Positions 1-12,810 of a DNA stretch of 64,000 nt are shown here, one piece after another (position 1 is the first letter of the stretch; each line of letters opens with the position of its first letter). Below the pieces are notes generated by a model, which did no database searches, had not been told where the DNA came from, and was given only the letters and a program-made list of their open reading frames with translations. Both the position numbers and the translations under genes were made by a program. This stretch comes from Brassica napus (Eukaryota; Streptophyta; Magnoliopsida; Brassicales; Brassicaceae). The stretch spans positions 45,393,218 through 45,457,217 of the forward strand of contig NC_063448.1 in NCBI RefSeq assembly GCF_020379485.1, written 5' to 3'.

Positions 1-250
1 GTAGATGAATGGAATAAAGGAAGTTATGGAATAAAAAAAATTGAATTCAATTCCACTCATTCCACTTATTCATGAGCTTTTTTAATCCTGAATGTTTTAT
101 AACTACATTCCATTTTTTTCCAGACATTCCAAAATGAATCATTGGAATGAGATTTGTTTTTTGTTCCATTCAAATGGTTAAAAAATTGGAATCTATAGGA
201 ATAAGTCATTCCAAACAATTTCATTCCAAAAACTTGTAATCCAGTTGCAC
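1..250. repeat. GGAAT/ATTCC-rich repeat edge
   Basis: This stretch is crowded with GGAAT and ATTCC words on both strands, as in fold-back non-autonomous DNA transposons of crucifers. It stops near the GTTGCACCCATCATTC boundary around 245-260. The left end lies outside the window, so no terminal repeat or target duplication can be shown. Its short open frame is simply repeat sequence without stops. Confidence 0.3.
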
Positions 251-2450
251 CCATCATTCTTCCTTTGAACCACTGTCTTGTAACAAAAAGAGAAAATGTA
301 CATCAAATGCGTGTATGGTTGTATATAAAGACAAAAAATCGAATTGGAACAAGTGATCATTTAGTTATTGGCTAAGAACGTTCGTATTACTGACTGATTG
401 TTTTTTTTAAGAATCCTACTAACAAGAATGTGGTAAATTGTGATGAAAATCTGAAGAGCTTTTGTTTGGGAAGCAACGAATTGAGCTAATCGAGTTTTGC
501 TATTTTTCAGATGTTGTCCGGTTGATTTCTTTACATATGATTTAATTTTACTCTGGTTTGGGTTCTACATTGTTTAAGATAGCTTAAATATATAATCGTT
601 AACGAATCCTATTCAAATAGTGAATCGCATTGTTAAAGAACATAAGAGCATTTGCCAGCATAGAAGATTGTGGAAAGCTACTCTCCATTGTACGGTATAT
701 ACTGATATTTTAAAAGTTTATAACTATCCGTTCATGTAACTAACACAAAGGAAATTCTAGACAAAAATGTATTCTTATCCTTTGTTTCATCCATTTGGAA
801 ATGATCCATATTTACAGTTTTCACACATGTTAATAAAATATATTAAAAATATGATTAAAAATATATTATTTTATATTTAACCTTTTCCAAAAATTTAACC
901 AATAAAAATTTAATAAATTTTTTTTTTTTGTTCAATAATAAATATATTATTATATTTTTTGAAATTTACAATTTACCTTTGTTATCTAATAAAAATATAT
1001 TAAAATAAAAAGGTATCTTTAAAAATTTATTTTCTATAAGATAGATCATTTTAAAGCTGATGAAGAATTTTATTTTATTTGTATCAGGACTTTATATAAA
1101 TTTAGAATTTACTAATCATAATTTAAATATTTATATGATAAAAACGTCTTCGGACAATATTTATTTTTTTGTATTTTACGGATAAATTATTTTATTTTAT
1201 TTATGTCTTAAGACTTCAATTCTAGCTCATAACTTCGAATTATGGGATAATTAATAATAACAAGAATCTATATATGTATTTATATGTGTTTGTTATTATT
1301 AAGACCAAACTGCAATTGTTCTGTAGGTGTTTCGTATGTTACCATTCGAACTATGAGTATTATCCACTGTGTTTTGTGTTGGTGATTGACTGATTGTAGG
1401 TATGATACTACAGTTTGTAGTAAGCCTTGTAAACAAAAACAACTATCAAATTCATAGTAAATCGAATTTAATTATACTAAGTATAAAATACATGTTTAGG
1501 AATAATGATTATACTCTAATAATATCACCTTAGTTTCTCTCAGTTAAATATTTTAAATCAAATTTTTATTGGTTAACCAAACTATCTTATAGGATGAAAA
1601 CATGAGTGTTATAAGTCAAACTCTATCATTACTAAAAGTTCAATAAATGTTTTGCAACTCCTTTAGAACACTTTAATTGTCAATCAGATTTGTTTTATGT
1701 TAATTGATTATATTCATCTAGAAGTTATTTGATGAGATGATGATTTTTGTTTCAAAATCCAAAAGTAAAAACAGAGACTGGATTATATTATCTTCTCAAC
1801 AATCTGTCTTTTTTTGCAAATTGTATTTTGAGACATGCAAAAGAACTAATGAGAATCTCAAATAACGCCATTAGTTACATACTTACATTACAACCTTTAT
1901 ATGCATTTTGACCGAAAAAGAGTAAAAACCTTTATATGTATTATTTGTATCTTAGTTTTGAAAAAAAAGATATTTTATTACATGTTTTAAATTTCATTTA
2001 TTGTTTGTGTAAGTGCAAACAAATTTTTGATTGAAGATTAAGTTTTCAACACCATGTATGATATTTTCTGTCTTTTTTGGCAAATGTTCAAATTCTTTTA
2101 GAACTGTTACTTTCATTTTTATATACTTGTATATTATTTAAGTAAACAGGTTTGTTAAAAAACATGTATTATGATAGTTTAATAACTATGTAAATCTATT
2201 TTCCTCTAAATTGAACAGTCAAGGTTAATTATTTGTTATTTTGTTACATACATTTAAATTCTCATTCTTAAGTTATTATATTTTGTTATTTTAACTAATG
2301 TATCAGCTATTTAAATGATACAAAAATATTAAATAAAATAAACATAATTGTTATACATTCCATTAATATTAAATAAAAAATAAATATAATTATAAGTATA
2401 TACATTTCATTAATATTAATAATTTTAATTTTTAATAAAGAATTTGAATG
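251..2450. other. AT-rich intergenic spacer
   Basis: About 2.2 kb of very AT-rich DNA with no long open frame, recognisable exon or RNA gene. The last part may be the body of a non-autonomous Helitron whose 3' end lies at 2480, but I could not identify a matching TC 5' end. Confidence 0.5.
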
Positions 2451-2480
2451 CCCGCGCAAACGCGCGGGTTTGTTTCCTAG
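2451..2480 (+). mobile_element. Helitron 3' terminus (orphan)
   Basis: A 7-bp perfect stem (CCCGCGC / GCGCGGG, loop AAAC, 2451-2468) is followed 8 bases later by CTAG at 2477-2480 and then T at 2481. A GC-rich hairpin a few bases before a CTRR end, with insertion in front of T, is the diagnostic 3' end of Helitrons. The body would lie to the left in AT-rich DNA. No Rep/helicase coding is visible there, so it would be a non-autonomous copy. Confidence 0.7.
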
Positions 2481-2523
2481 TATATATAAAATAGAACACA
2501 AAAAATCATAGTTTTAGATATAC

Positions 2524-2753
2524 ATGTTTTTAAGTCGAGTACAAATCGGTTCTTATCGGGTCGGATCTATTCGGGTCGGTTATTTTCGGGTCCGGGTCTA
2601 TTCGGATTGGTTCCTTTTCGGTTCCGGTTCTTTCGGGTAAAAAAATTTTAGACCCAAAAGGTACTTGTAAATTTTCGGTTTGGTTCCGGGTCAGGTATTT
2701 TTGGGTCGGTTCCGGTTCGGGTATTCGGGTCCAGGTTAAAATGCCCAGGCGTA
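2524..2753. repeat. TTCGGGT-rich dispersed repeat, truncated
   Basis: Dense runs of CGGGT, TTCGG and GGTTCCGG end on the right in TGCCCAGGCGTA. That end resembles the terminal words of the fuller element at 52206-52956. No matching left terminus is visible, so this copy looks truncated. Its arrangement resembles the repeats at 14382-15063 and 52206-52956. Confidence 0.5.
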
Positions 2754-2919
2754 CCCTCTACAATTGGTCTTTTATACTCTACACACGAATGCTATTGACT
2801 TCTCTCCCTTCATCTGCTTGTATGGTTCTGAGCTTAAGACAAAACCAGAATTCTTAACTGGAGTTTAAATCCAAAAGTAAAACATAGATATAAAGCTTGG
2901 GAGTCAAGTATCTAACCAA

Positions 2920-3585
2920 TCATTTTAAGTAGCTGATTATATCTCCTTGTGGCCAATCAATAGGATATATATTATAGAGCCACACTATCTTATATCGTCC
3001 TGTGACGTTGTCTTTCCCAAATCCAAACATAGTAAATGATATGAATGGAACTGGAACAGCAGCATCATCTTCGACCATCACATCCCGCTCCAGATCTGGA
3101 TGGTCTTTATGAAGACGCTGAAAATTTGCTAAGGGGAGTGGTGGCAACAACGTTTCTGTGGCCGTATTTATCACTCCCACTGCTTGAGTCAAGCAGTAGA
3201 AGCAGACAAGGCCATCGCAGCATTCGGAGATCTCGATAGGACCATTAATCTCTTCAATTTCAAAACAGAGTCTCTCTTCAAGAGAAGTCGTCTCCAAGTC
3301 CCTTTGCTCAAAACGGATATGATCAAAACCATAAGAAACAAACATGAGTTTAGGATCTTTGTTTCTCTGATGAGCCATGTGTCTTGCCCCAAAATCTCTT
3401 GTCTTAATCACCGATTCCCAATGCTTTGAAACCGCTTGGAACCTCATAATCGATCTCACCGGAAGCTTCATCACGATTTCTTCCATGACATCATTGGGGA
3501 TCTCAATCTTCCACTCTCTTCTTCCTTTTCTTATCCGTTTGGTTTCTCTGACAATTCTCTGATAAATCTCCATCGACGCCATCAT
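2920..3585 (-). CDS. F-box protein with F-box-associated region, C-terminally truncated
   Basis: A 221-residue frame. Residues about 28-62 form an F-box (IPNDVMEEIVMKLPVRS, then RFQAVSKHWESVI), the part that binds SKP1 in SCF ubiquitin ligases. Downstream blocks such as [19 protein letters not shown] and GRYKIVWLYN are typical of the plant F-box-associated domain that selects substrates. Family members usually run to roughly 350-400 residues. This one stops just after the KIVWLYN block, so the C-terminal half is missing. The start is M-M-A-S-M-E, matched by the second copy at 28350. A Copia LTR begins about 270 bp upstream and may disturb its promoter. It could be expressed as a short protein or be a pseudogene. 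Confidence 0.65.
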   Translation of the reverse strand: MMASMEIYQRIVRETKRIRKGRREWKIEIPNDVMEEIVMKLPVRSIMRFQAVSKHWESVIKTRDFGARHMAHQRNKDPKLMFVSYGFDHIRFEQRDLETTSLEERLCFEIEEINGPIEISECCDGLVCFYCLTQAVGVINTATETLLPPLPLANFQRLHKDHPDLERDVMVEDDAAVPVPFISFTMFGFGKDNVTGRYKIVWLYNIYPIDWPQGDIISYLK

Positions 3586-3857
3586 GTTCTTCCACTCCCA
3601 AATCTATAATTTATATAGCAAACCATCGATTTTCTTTTTTCCTTTTTTATTTTTGTTTTGTTACGAAAACCACCGTCGATTTCCTTTTTTTTCTTTTTTT
3701 AACAAGACTGGTTTTACCTACAAAACCTAAACCTTGTTTGTCCAAAACCTATACAATTGGTCTCTAACTGAATCCCCCAACTTCCAATTTCAACTTTCAT
3801 TCTCTCTCTAAAGGGAAGAGAGAGAGATACTTTTTTCAATTTTAATTAAACGATAAT

Positions 3858-4112
3858 TATTATAAATCATATTGTGGATGTCCATAACCGACTCAATGCT
3901 AAAGAGAGAGAGATAGTCGACTGTGAGGAGAGAGAGAGAATCAACATCTTGCATTTTCCTTATTAGATTATGATTTGTACTCTTTTCATATTTGTATTTT
4001 CTTTCTTTAGTCTTTCCATTATTCTCTGATTGTGTAATTCCCTATATATAAAGGACTCCTTATGTTTATAAATAATACAGAAACATAGATTATATTCTCT
4101 TGTTTTACAACA
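3858..4112 (+). repeat. 5' LTR of the decayed Copia element
   Basis: 255 bp matching 9588-9844, including the shared ATAAATCATATTGTGGATG near the start and TTGTTTTACAACA at the end. It contains a CCTATATATAAA TATA-box-like word (4042-4053) that would place transcription start near the end of the LTR. Immediately after it lies CGTTATCAGCACAAT, the position of the primer-binding site, a motif common after Copia LTRs of this type. Confidence 0.9.
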
Positions 4113-5613
4113 CGTTATCAGCACAATAGAATCTAAATCCCTAAGCTAAAATAAACCGCCTAAAACCCTAACCCTAATCGGCGAACATCCTTACCGGTGA
4201 ACCATCCTAATCCCGATTGCGAAACCTTACATTTCGATCCTTGTTTGCAATCTGTTCCCGATCAGCTTCAGCTCAAGGCGTTCCTGATCTAGCTCAGACG
4301 ATCTCGGCTTGTTCAACCTCAGCTCGCAAACAAGACGATCTCAGACAGCTCGCGACCCGATCAACACGTTGGACAGCTCGCGTTCCCGATCTCAGCAATC
4401 AGGCAGCTCGCGACAACATCAGCTCGCGTTCCGATCAGTTCCAGCTCGCGGTTCAACTCTTTGGTGGTCCATTCAACCCTACTTGAGGTTAAGGTAATTG
4501 AAAACCTTAAAGAGAACCCATAATCGAATTTGATTGTTTGATAAGAATCGAAACCATAAAAACTACAAACCCTAATAGTATGATCTAATGTTGAAATCAA
4601 AACCATAGGGTAATAGATCAAAACCCCAATGAGTAAATCGAAGCTCATAATCATAAGTTCGATACCCCAAACCCTAATCGAGATTGATTGTTTGATCAAT
4701 TAAAATCGAAACCTTAATGGTTTTGAATCTCAAAACCCCAATGATCTAAGATCAAAATCGAAACCCTAATATCCATGATCCTAGCCGCATACATGCTTAT
4801 TGCATGAATGCATGAAATCAATTTTATTTAAAACCCTAATACTAAAACACATTCAATTTTATAAACCCTAATTCGAAATCAAATTGATTGATTGAATGAA
4901 TTAAAATCGAAACCCTAATCTAATGCTTTGAATCGAAATTGATTGTTTGAATGATTGTATGTTTGGATATAGTATGCTAGCCTTGATTAATTAAAACCGT
5001 ATTGAATTTGATCACATAGAAATCGATTGCTAGGATTGATAATCTCATTCTTGAATTTGGTTATTTGAATTGATAAAACCGATTGAATGATTTTCAAATT
5101 GAAGTCGTATTGATTGTTTGATCGAAACCCTAATGTCTTGAAATTAAAATCGAATACTATCTTGTTTGATTGATTAAAACCGAATGCTTGAATTGAAATA
5201 GAAATCGCTTGCTAGGTTAAATGATTTATGCATTCTCGTCTTGATAATGATCCGGCTAGTATTGATAGTTTTCATACATTCTCGAATGAACCCTAATTGT
5301 TGCATTGCTCGAATGTTTGATTGCAATTACACATTGAACTCTTAGAAAACCGTTTGCTAAGATTGAAAACGAATAACCATTGTATTGATTGCATTGAAAC
5401 CGTTTGCTAAGATTGTAGCCGTACGGCTTGTTTGCATCATGCATGCATAATAGTACGAACTGATTGCATATAGAATCTGAATGCTAAGATTGAACATGTA
5501 TGCATCATATACGAATGACCTATTTGCATCATACCTAGAATCCGGAGCTTGAGCATATTGATTGCATTCGCTTGAACACTTTTAAATCTAAATTATGAAA
5601 CATATGATTTCAG
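4113..5613 (+). other. Copia untranslated leader, degenerate repeats
   Basis: A 1.5-kb leader between LTR and gag with no convincing coding frame. It has two textures. At 4320-4455 the phrase CAGCTCGCG recurs several times. From about 4500 there is a long degenerate series built on AAACCCTAAT, ATTGATTG and AATCGAAA. The short open frames here follow this repeat structure and have no family resemblance. Confidence 0.6.
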
Positions 5614-6603
5614 ATGTCGAAAATCAACAACTTGGATTTTGCTGCCCTAAGTCTCTCTGGAGATAATTACTTGCAATTGGCACTTGATGCTAAGATCATC
5701 TTAAAATCCAAGAGACTCGGTGAATGTATCACCGAGGGCAATAATGCAAGTGAGAAAGATAGATACAGTGCGATATTAATTATATGCCATAATCTTATTG
5801 AGAGTCTCAAAGATCAGTATTTGAACATTGAGAATCCTCTAGACCTTTGGACAGAGTTGAAAACGAGATATGATCACCAGAGAACAGTGTTATTACCAAA
5901 GGCTATGTATGATTGGAGGAATCTCAGAATCCAGGACTTCAAGTCCGTGGATGAGTATAACTCGGCCCTGTTTAAAATAGTTTCAAATTTGAAACTGTGT
6001 GGTGAGGATATAACGGATAAGGATATTCTTGAGAAAACCTTTTCCACCTTCCACACAAGCAATGTGTTGTTACAACAACAGTACCGAGAGAAGGGCTTCA
6101 CAACTTATGCTAATCTGATCTCTTGTCTCTTGCTCTCTGAGCAGAACAATGAACTGTTGATGAGAAAAAGTGAATTGAGACCTCCTGGAACAAACCCATT
6201 ACCTAAGGCACATGCGACCGTAGAGGCTAAGAAAGAGTCGAACCATGTCCAGAGTGATAGCCAACACAATCATGGTCGTGGAAAATGGCATGGACGTGGT
6301 GGTCGAGACTGAAACTCATTTGGTCGAGGCCAAGGCAACTCATATGGACGTGGCTCCTATGGAGGCCGTGGTACATCTTTCAAGCCACAAAACTCGACCA
6401 AATCCGTGTGCCATAGATGTGGTATGGATAATCATTGGACTAAGACATGTAGGACTCCCAAACATCTCGTTGACCTCTACCAAGAGAATTTGAAAGGGAA
6501 GAATCCTGAAGCTCATATGACTTATCAAGATGGTGAAGATGATTTAAATCATGAACGAGACAATCTTATGGATTATGAAACTTCAGATTGTTTAAAAGAA
6601 TGA
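5614..6603 (+). pseudogene. Copia gag (UBN2-type) with one internal stop
   Basis: Starts at ATG 5614 (M-S-K-I-N-N-L-D-F) and encodes a retrotransposon gag of the UBN2 class that would coat element RNA. A TGA at 6310-6312 interrupts the frame in the Gly/Arg-rich segment. Beyond it the same frame resumes and contains a CCHC zinc knuckle, C-H-R-C-G-M-D-N-H-W-T-K-T-C, near 6407-6450, then runs to 6603. Apart from that stop the gag is colinear and well kept. The protease expected directly downstream is absent. Confidence 0.8.
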
Positions 6604-6770
6604 AGTTGAATTCGACATCTATGTTTTCGTGTTCTTTGCTTTATGTTTTCTATGTTTTGATTGCTTTGAACTTATTTTGTTAATGAATGAAAGTTTTTAT
6701 ATGAAGTCTCTAAAGTATCATTCCGGGTATAGCCAGTCTCATAGAGGGCTACGGCTAGGCTAACATCCTG

Positions 6771-9475
6771 TTGCCTAAGGGTACGCATCTAGAGATATCT
6801 GATGCATTGTATTCACCCAGCTCTAAGAGAAGCCTATTGAGCTTTAAAGACATTCGAATGAATGGCTTTCATATTGAGACTAAGGGCGAAGGAAACAAAA
6901 AGTTCCTTCAGATCATAGAGATCGGCCAAGGCTATAAGAAAGTCCTAGAGTCTATACATGCGCTCTCTACTGGCCTTTTACTATGCTAAGGTCAGAATGA
7001 TAGAGACCAATGCTGGTGAGTTCACGTCCCAAGCGTTTAATGATTATTGTATGTCCATGGGGGTAAGTGTGGAACACTCTGTGGCACATGTACATACACA
7101 GAACGGCTTGGCCGAATCATTCATAAAACGAATTTAGCTAATAGCTAGACCATTGCTTATGAGGTCTAAGCTTCCGGCCACAGCTTGGGGACACGCGGTC
7201 TTGCACGCGACCGAACTGATTCGTATAAGACCGTCTAGTGAACATAGATATTCCCCATTACAATTGCTTACGGGTCATGAGCCAGACATATCTCATCTTA
7301 AGACATTTGGCTGTGCCGTCTATGTACCAATTGCACCACCACAGAGAACAAAGATGGGACCTCAAAGGAGGATGGGGATATATGTTGGATATGATTCCCC
7401 CACGATTATAAAATACTTGAGCCAACTACAAGTTATTTATTTAAGGCCAGGTATGCGGATTGTCACTTTGATGAATCCGAACATCCAACATTAGGGGGAG
7501 ATAGCAATAAACTGGTAAAAAAAAAGATTACATGGAATCGAACATCATTATCTTGGCAAGATCCTCAGACTCAGGAATGTGATTTAGAAGTCCAAAAGAT
7601 TATATATTTACAAAAGCTAGCTAATCAATTGCCAAATTCCTTTGCTGACTCGAAAAGAGTGACTTAAGTCATATATACCAGCTGCTAATGCACCAATCAG
7701 AATTGATGTTCAAGAGGGACACAATCAAGTTGCTACAGAGTCTAGACAACGTTTGAAACGTGGTAGACCAATAGGTTCCAAAGATACGAACCCTCGGAAA
7801 ACTAAGAAAGGTGCAGAGAATAAAACCGAGGTTATTGAAACCCTAGACACGACCGCGGCCGTTCCTAAATCCTGGGACTTAACCGCGGCTGATCCCAAAA
7901 CCCTAATAGCGATTGCGGCCGATCATGAATGCTTAGATGCGGCCGGCCCTGATGTATTTAATACTGATTCTTGGGACGCCAAGATTCAATGTACTGACGG
8001 TCCTGATAATAATGAGATCTCAATAAACTATGTCTTGTCTGGGATACAATGTAACATAAAGAATGTCGACATTGATGATATATTTGCATACAAGGTAGCA
8101 CTTTAAGTTATGGATTTGAATGAGGATCATGAACCCACGTCTATTTATGAGTGCACTCAACGATCAGATTGGATCAAATGGAAAGAAGCTATAAACGTGG
8201 AGTTAAACTCTTTAAAGAAGAGAGATGTCTTTGGACCAATAGTCAGGACACCATATGATGTTAAACCAGTCGGCTATAAGTGGGTCTTTGTGAGGAAAAG
8301 AAATAAATACGGCAAGGTCGTGAGATATAAAGCACGGCTTGTTGCACAAGGATTCTCATAGAGACCAGAAATCGATTATGTGGAGACATACTCCCCTGTG
8401 GTGGATGCTACTACTTTTAGATTCCTGATAAGTCTGGCTATAAGAGAGAAATTAGACTTGCGGTTAATGGATGTTGTAACTGCATACTTATATGAGCCAC
8501 TGGATAATGAGATTTATATGAAAGTACCAGAGGGTATAGAGTTGAAAAACAAATCGAGTACTCGAGAAAAACACTGTATAAAGTTGAATAAATCACTTTA
8601 TGGATTGAAACAATCATGCCGAATGTGGTAGAATAGACTAAGTGAGTACTTAGTGAAAGAGGGATATAAGAATGATCCGATCAGCCCTTGTATCTTTATA
8701 AAGAAATTCGGTCAGGGCTTTGTAATCATAGCAGTGTATGTTGATGATTTGAATATCCTAGGAACCTCTGGAGAGATTTCTCAAACAGTTGAATATCTTA
8801 CGAAAGAATTCGAGATGAAAGATCTTAAAAAAAAACAAAGTTTTGTTTGGGATTACAGCTTGAGTACATAAGAGATGGAATCCTTGTGCATCAAATGCCA
8901 TATATAGAAAAGTACTCAAGAGATTCAACATGGCAGAGTCTCACCCATTTTCTAGCCCCATGGTCGTGAGGTCCCTCGGCTTGGATACTGATCCGTCTTC
9001 CCTCGGCTTGGATACTGATCTGTTCCGTCCTAAGATGGATGATAACGATGTCCTTAGTCCCGAAGTGCCATATCTCAGTGCCATTGGAGCTTTGATGTAT
9101 CTGGCTAGTCACACAACCAGATATATGTTTTGCCGTGAATCTATTGTCTAGATTAAGCTCTTGTCAAACCCAAAGGCACTGGAACGGGATTAAACATGTT
9201 CTTCGTTACCTGCAAGGAACGAAAGACTTGAGTTTATTTTATACTAACCAAAACAAAGAAGGTTTAGTTGATTTTTAATGATGCAGGTTATCTTTCGGAC
9301 CCACACAATGCTCGATCACAGACATGCTATGTTTTCACATATGGTGGAACAGCCATATCATGGCGTTCCATGAAGCAGACGATCGCGGCCACATCTTCAA
9401 ACCATTCGGAGATCTTGGCTGTTCATGAGGCCAGCCGCGAGTTGTTTAGAACAGGGGGAGTAATACGTGTTGTAC
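6771..9475 (+). pseudogene. Copia pol remnant (partial integrase, RT, RNase H)
   Basis: Pieces of pol occur in the right order. At 6780-6960 is the strand-rich segment that follows protease (LEISDALYSPSSKRSLLS). At 6995-7480 is the second half of the integrase core (HTQNGLAES, then SRLLTG-like blocks). At 8110-8870 is reverse transcriptase ([31 protein letters not shown], and the catalytic YVDD near 8740). At 9268-9440 is RNase H (GGTAISWRS). Protease DTGA, the HHCC zinc domain and the first integrase aspartate are missing. In-frame stops occur at 8359 and 8629. The product cannot be functional. Confidence 0.85.
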
Positions 9476-9587
9476 TCTTTTTCCTTCACCATGGTTTTGT
9501 CCCACTGGGTTCTTCTGGTAATGTTTTAATGAGGCAACATCTAAAGCGTATTACAATCCCTATATGGTTATGGCATCCAAGGGGGAG

Positions 9588-9844
9588 TGTTATAAATCAT
9601 ATTGTGGATGTCCATAACCGGCTCAATGCTAGAGAGAGAGAGTCGACCGTGAGGAGAGAGAGAGAGAGAGAATCGACATCTTGCCTTTTCCTTATTAGAT
9701 TATGATTTGTACTATTTTCATATTTGTATTTCCTTTCTTTAGTCTTTCTATTATTCTATGACGGTGTAATTCCCTATATATAAATGGCTCCTTATGTTTA
9801 TGAATAATAAGTAAACATAGATTCTATTCTCTTGTTTTACAACA
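9588..9844 (+). repeat. 3' LTR of the decayed Copia element
   Basis: 257 bp, TGTTATAAATC to TTTTACAACA, preceded by the purine tract AAGGGGGAG and followed by target duplication ATAAT (9845-9849). It has a longer GAGA run than the left LTR and several scattered differences from it, so the insertion is not very recent. Confidence 0.9.
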
Positions 9845-9849
9845 ATAAT

Positions 9850-12087
9850 TACATTATAGTGTACTTATTATCTAAATATGTACCCAAACCACTATTTAGG
9901 TTATGAATGGTAAAAATGGGTTGAGCAATGCGGATCAAATGGAATTCATATTGCGGTATGGTTTAACTGTGATTTGTTTAAGAGAAAAGCATACTGCATA
10001 CAAACTTCGGTTTATCTAAAATTAGCTAGCGGTTGAAAACAAAATATAAATGGTACATTATATCATGAATAGTGTAACTGCATGATACATATGATATATT
10101 TATATTTTAGAAACTAAAACTACGTGATATTAATATAATCTTGGATCTCATTAGGTTCCAATTTGGCTTCGGTTTTTCAGTTAATTCATGTTAAAAGTCA
10201 AAAACTTTGAGTTTTCAAGATTAAATATTGGATTTTTTTAATTTGTAATTAAATTTTTGGATAATTTTTTATAATTTTACATCTTTTGGGATATAAAGTA
10301 TTCTACTAATTTTTTTTAGGTATTTTGATTTATAATATTATTTTAATGTTATTTGATTATTTTAAAAACTAAACATAGTTAATATTTATAAGTATATAAA
10401 TTGAAATATAAAAATTTGGTATCTATTTGGTCTCGGTTTCGGTTTAGTTTGGTTCTGGTTCTTTATTTCTAGATACTATTTACTCGGATAATTGGTAGGT
10501 TCCAAAAAATATATAAAAAAACCATATTTAAAACATAAGGTTCCGACTGGTTTCAGTTTAAACATCAAAAGTTGAAAAGAAAAAACTCAAGTTAAACCCA
10601 AAAAGTAAAATTTTCCAGGTAATTATTTTTAATATATATAGAAACTGTATTTTAGATATATAGTTACTTAAGTTAAATATAATTAAAATGATCACATGAT
10701 ATTATGTAACTGAAATTGAAAAATTTGTATATGCTTTATGTGTGTATAATGTTAAATTATTGATAAATAACATGTATAATAAACAATATAGTTGCAGATA
10801 CATATAATATATTTATATTTTTCAAAAATAAAATAATTTTTATTAATATTTCCATGTATTTATATTATAGATTTGCATTGATTAAAATATTATTTAGAAA
10901 AATATTGAAAAATATTATTTAGAAAAATATTAAAAAATATCAATAAAAGATGTATCCTGTGAATAGTATTTTATATATATATTTATACAGGAGTATAATT
11001 AAGTAAAATATTTAATATGTGAAAGTATCATAATAATCTAGTAAATAAATGTATATAATGTTTATTACTTAATACCAAGTTAATTAAAATATATTTTCAC
11101 TGTAAGAGTATATTTGTTAAATATGCATACGTATTGAATAGGATATTAAATTTAATGTGTTGTGTTTCTGAGGTTTATACATCCGATATATTTGTGTAAT
11201 AATCGATAAACATAAGAAAAAAAGAATTATATAAAAAAAAGAAATCTTTTAAATAGTCAAAGAAAACACACCATTTTGGTTTATTGTTTTTCTATAAGTG
11301 CGTTTCACTTCTAAACACTATGAATCTTATACCGCACTTATTATTCCATTTTTATTTTTTTTCTTAATAAAAAATATGTATTTATTCTTTTCTTAATAAA
11401 CAATATTTACACATTGAAAAGCAAGATGAATAGTAACAATCTTTTGATCCTGCATAGCGGGAACGTAAACTGCTTAAAACATTCAATACCTACGAATCTT
11501 AAACATCGCTTATTATTCCATATTTATTTTTTTTCTTAATAAACAATATGTTTATATTAATGAACAATATTTATCCATTGAAAAGCAAGATGAGTGGTAA
11601 CAGTCTTTTATGCGTAGCGGAAACGTAAACCGCTTAAAACATTCAATAGTATTTACACAACTTTCAGATTTTCCGTTATCCAACAAATACTTCTATGTAC
11701 TGTTTAGAGGATAAGTGTTTTCATCTCTGTCTGTTATGTCTGTCTTGAAGAAAAGGTTTTTTTTTTTTGCTTTTGGTTAATAATCTTCTGTGTTTATAAG
11801 ATAACAGAGATGGAAGCAATATTGTTACAGCATAATATAGCAATGCCAAGTCGACATATTCTGAAGATCTCAGCTGTTCGTTGTAGCTTTATCATTGATC
11901 TTTTGCGTGTTTATCATCCAATAGGTAGTTTACAACTGTTGGATTTCTGAGTGAATCGGTGGAGCGGAAGGACAAATTGTTGTGCAATTCAAACAAGTAC
12001 TGCTTTTTTCATGATTCAACGTTTTTATAGACAAAGAGGCTTTTGAAGTTTCCTCTTAGTGGGATGTTGTTTTGTATTCATTACAGA
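9850..12087. other. AT-rich spacer with decayed repeats
   Basis: No supported gene. The stretch is AT-rich. At 11340-11440 and 11515-11650 two related blocks occur in direct orientation, sharing TTATTCCATTTTTATTT-like and CATTGAAAAGCAAGATGA words and CGGxAACGTAAAC, with roughly 180 bp between equivalent points. They are diverged copies of one repeat. Confidence 0.45.
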
Positions 12088-12491
12088 TCTAAGAGTAAGT
12101 ACGAATAAAGCTCCCGGGAAGCTAAATTTGTCTTCCATGCCTGGTGGTGTGGATTTAACAAATCAGAGGGAAATGTGTTTCCCCCATCAGCCAGTCTTAA
12201 ACTTACTCATATGACTGGAAATCATGACCCCGGCTCTTTCAGGTATATTAGGTGCCTGCCTGTACTTGCAATCAAGTTGATTAAGAAGCTTATTCATTTT
12301 AATAAGTTTTGTTCGATTTTTTTAATTCAAGTTTCTTATCCATAAGTCAAGTTCGGTATGGGGCATATTTGCATAGATGCCACTTTCGTAATTGTTTACT
12401 ACTTATTCTCTTAGTTCCCGATGTCATGAGGAGTGGTTCAGACAAATCTTACTTGGAATTTGAAGCCAAATCTGCCAACGATGGTTCATAG
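12088..12491 (+). other. Possible exon remnants of an unrecognised gene
   Basis: The AT content falls and codon-like sequence appears. At 12108-12210 a frame reads NKAPGKLNLSSMPGGVD and continues for about 20 residues before a TGA. Near 12239 there is a CAG/GTATAT donor-like junction. At 12420-12491 another frame ends [17 protein letters not shown] then stop. I do not recognise a family, and the frames are interrupted, so this is at best a decayed gene fragment. Confidence 0.2.
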
Positions 12492-12810
12492 TGATTCCCT
12501 TACACTACTGGATCTTCAGTATTTTAGCTGACTTATGATACCAAATTGGAAACAAACCTAACAGCGGGTTACCTCCCACTCAGAGTGGATCAAAAATCTA
12601 GTGACGTCTTAAAAAGTTACCCCAGACGGATGATATCCAATAGTTTTGGAATGTATTTCCATAACTTATGTTTGGAAAACTTATATTTTAACAGTTTATC
12701 TTTTTTTACTGTGGTTTTACTATATTTACATTTGAAAGCAATACAGATTAATATGGTCTGGCCCTATACATTTCTAGACTAAACAATACTAATGATGCTA
12801 TATATTAAAA

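Larger units (their letters stand above)
3858..9844 (+). mobile_element. Copia LTR retrotransposon, decayed
   Basis: Two LTRs of about 255 bp (3858-4112 and 9588-9844) bracket a gag-pol remnant. The 5-bp duplication ATAAT is present at 3853-3857 and 9845-9849, which fixes both boundaries. The right LTR starts TG and ends CA. The left starts TA where TG is expected, a point change. A purine tract (AAGGGGGAG, 9579-9587) precedes the right LTR. The internal region keeps gag, half an integrase, reverse transcriptase and RNase H, but protease and the first half of integrase are deleted and several stops interrupt the frames. It is a dead copy. Confidence 0.93.

Noticed and set aside
4217..4486. 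Frames of 60-90 codons in the Copia leader
   Set aside because: They follow the repeated CAGCTCGCG phrase, have no family resemblance and lie between LTR and gag.
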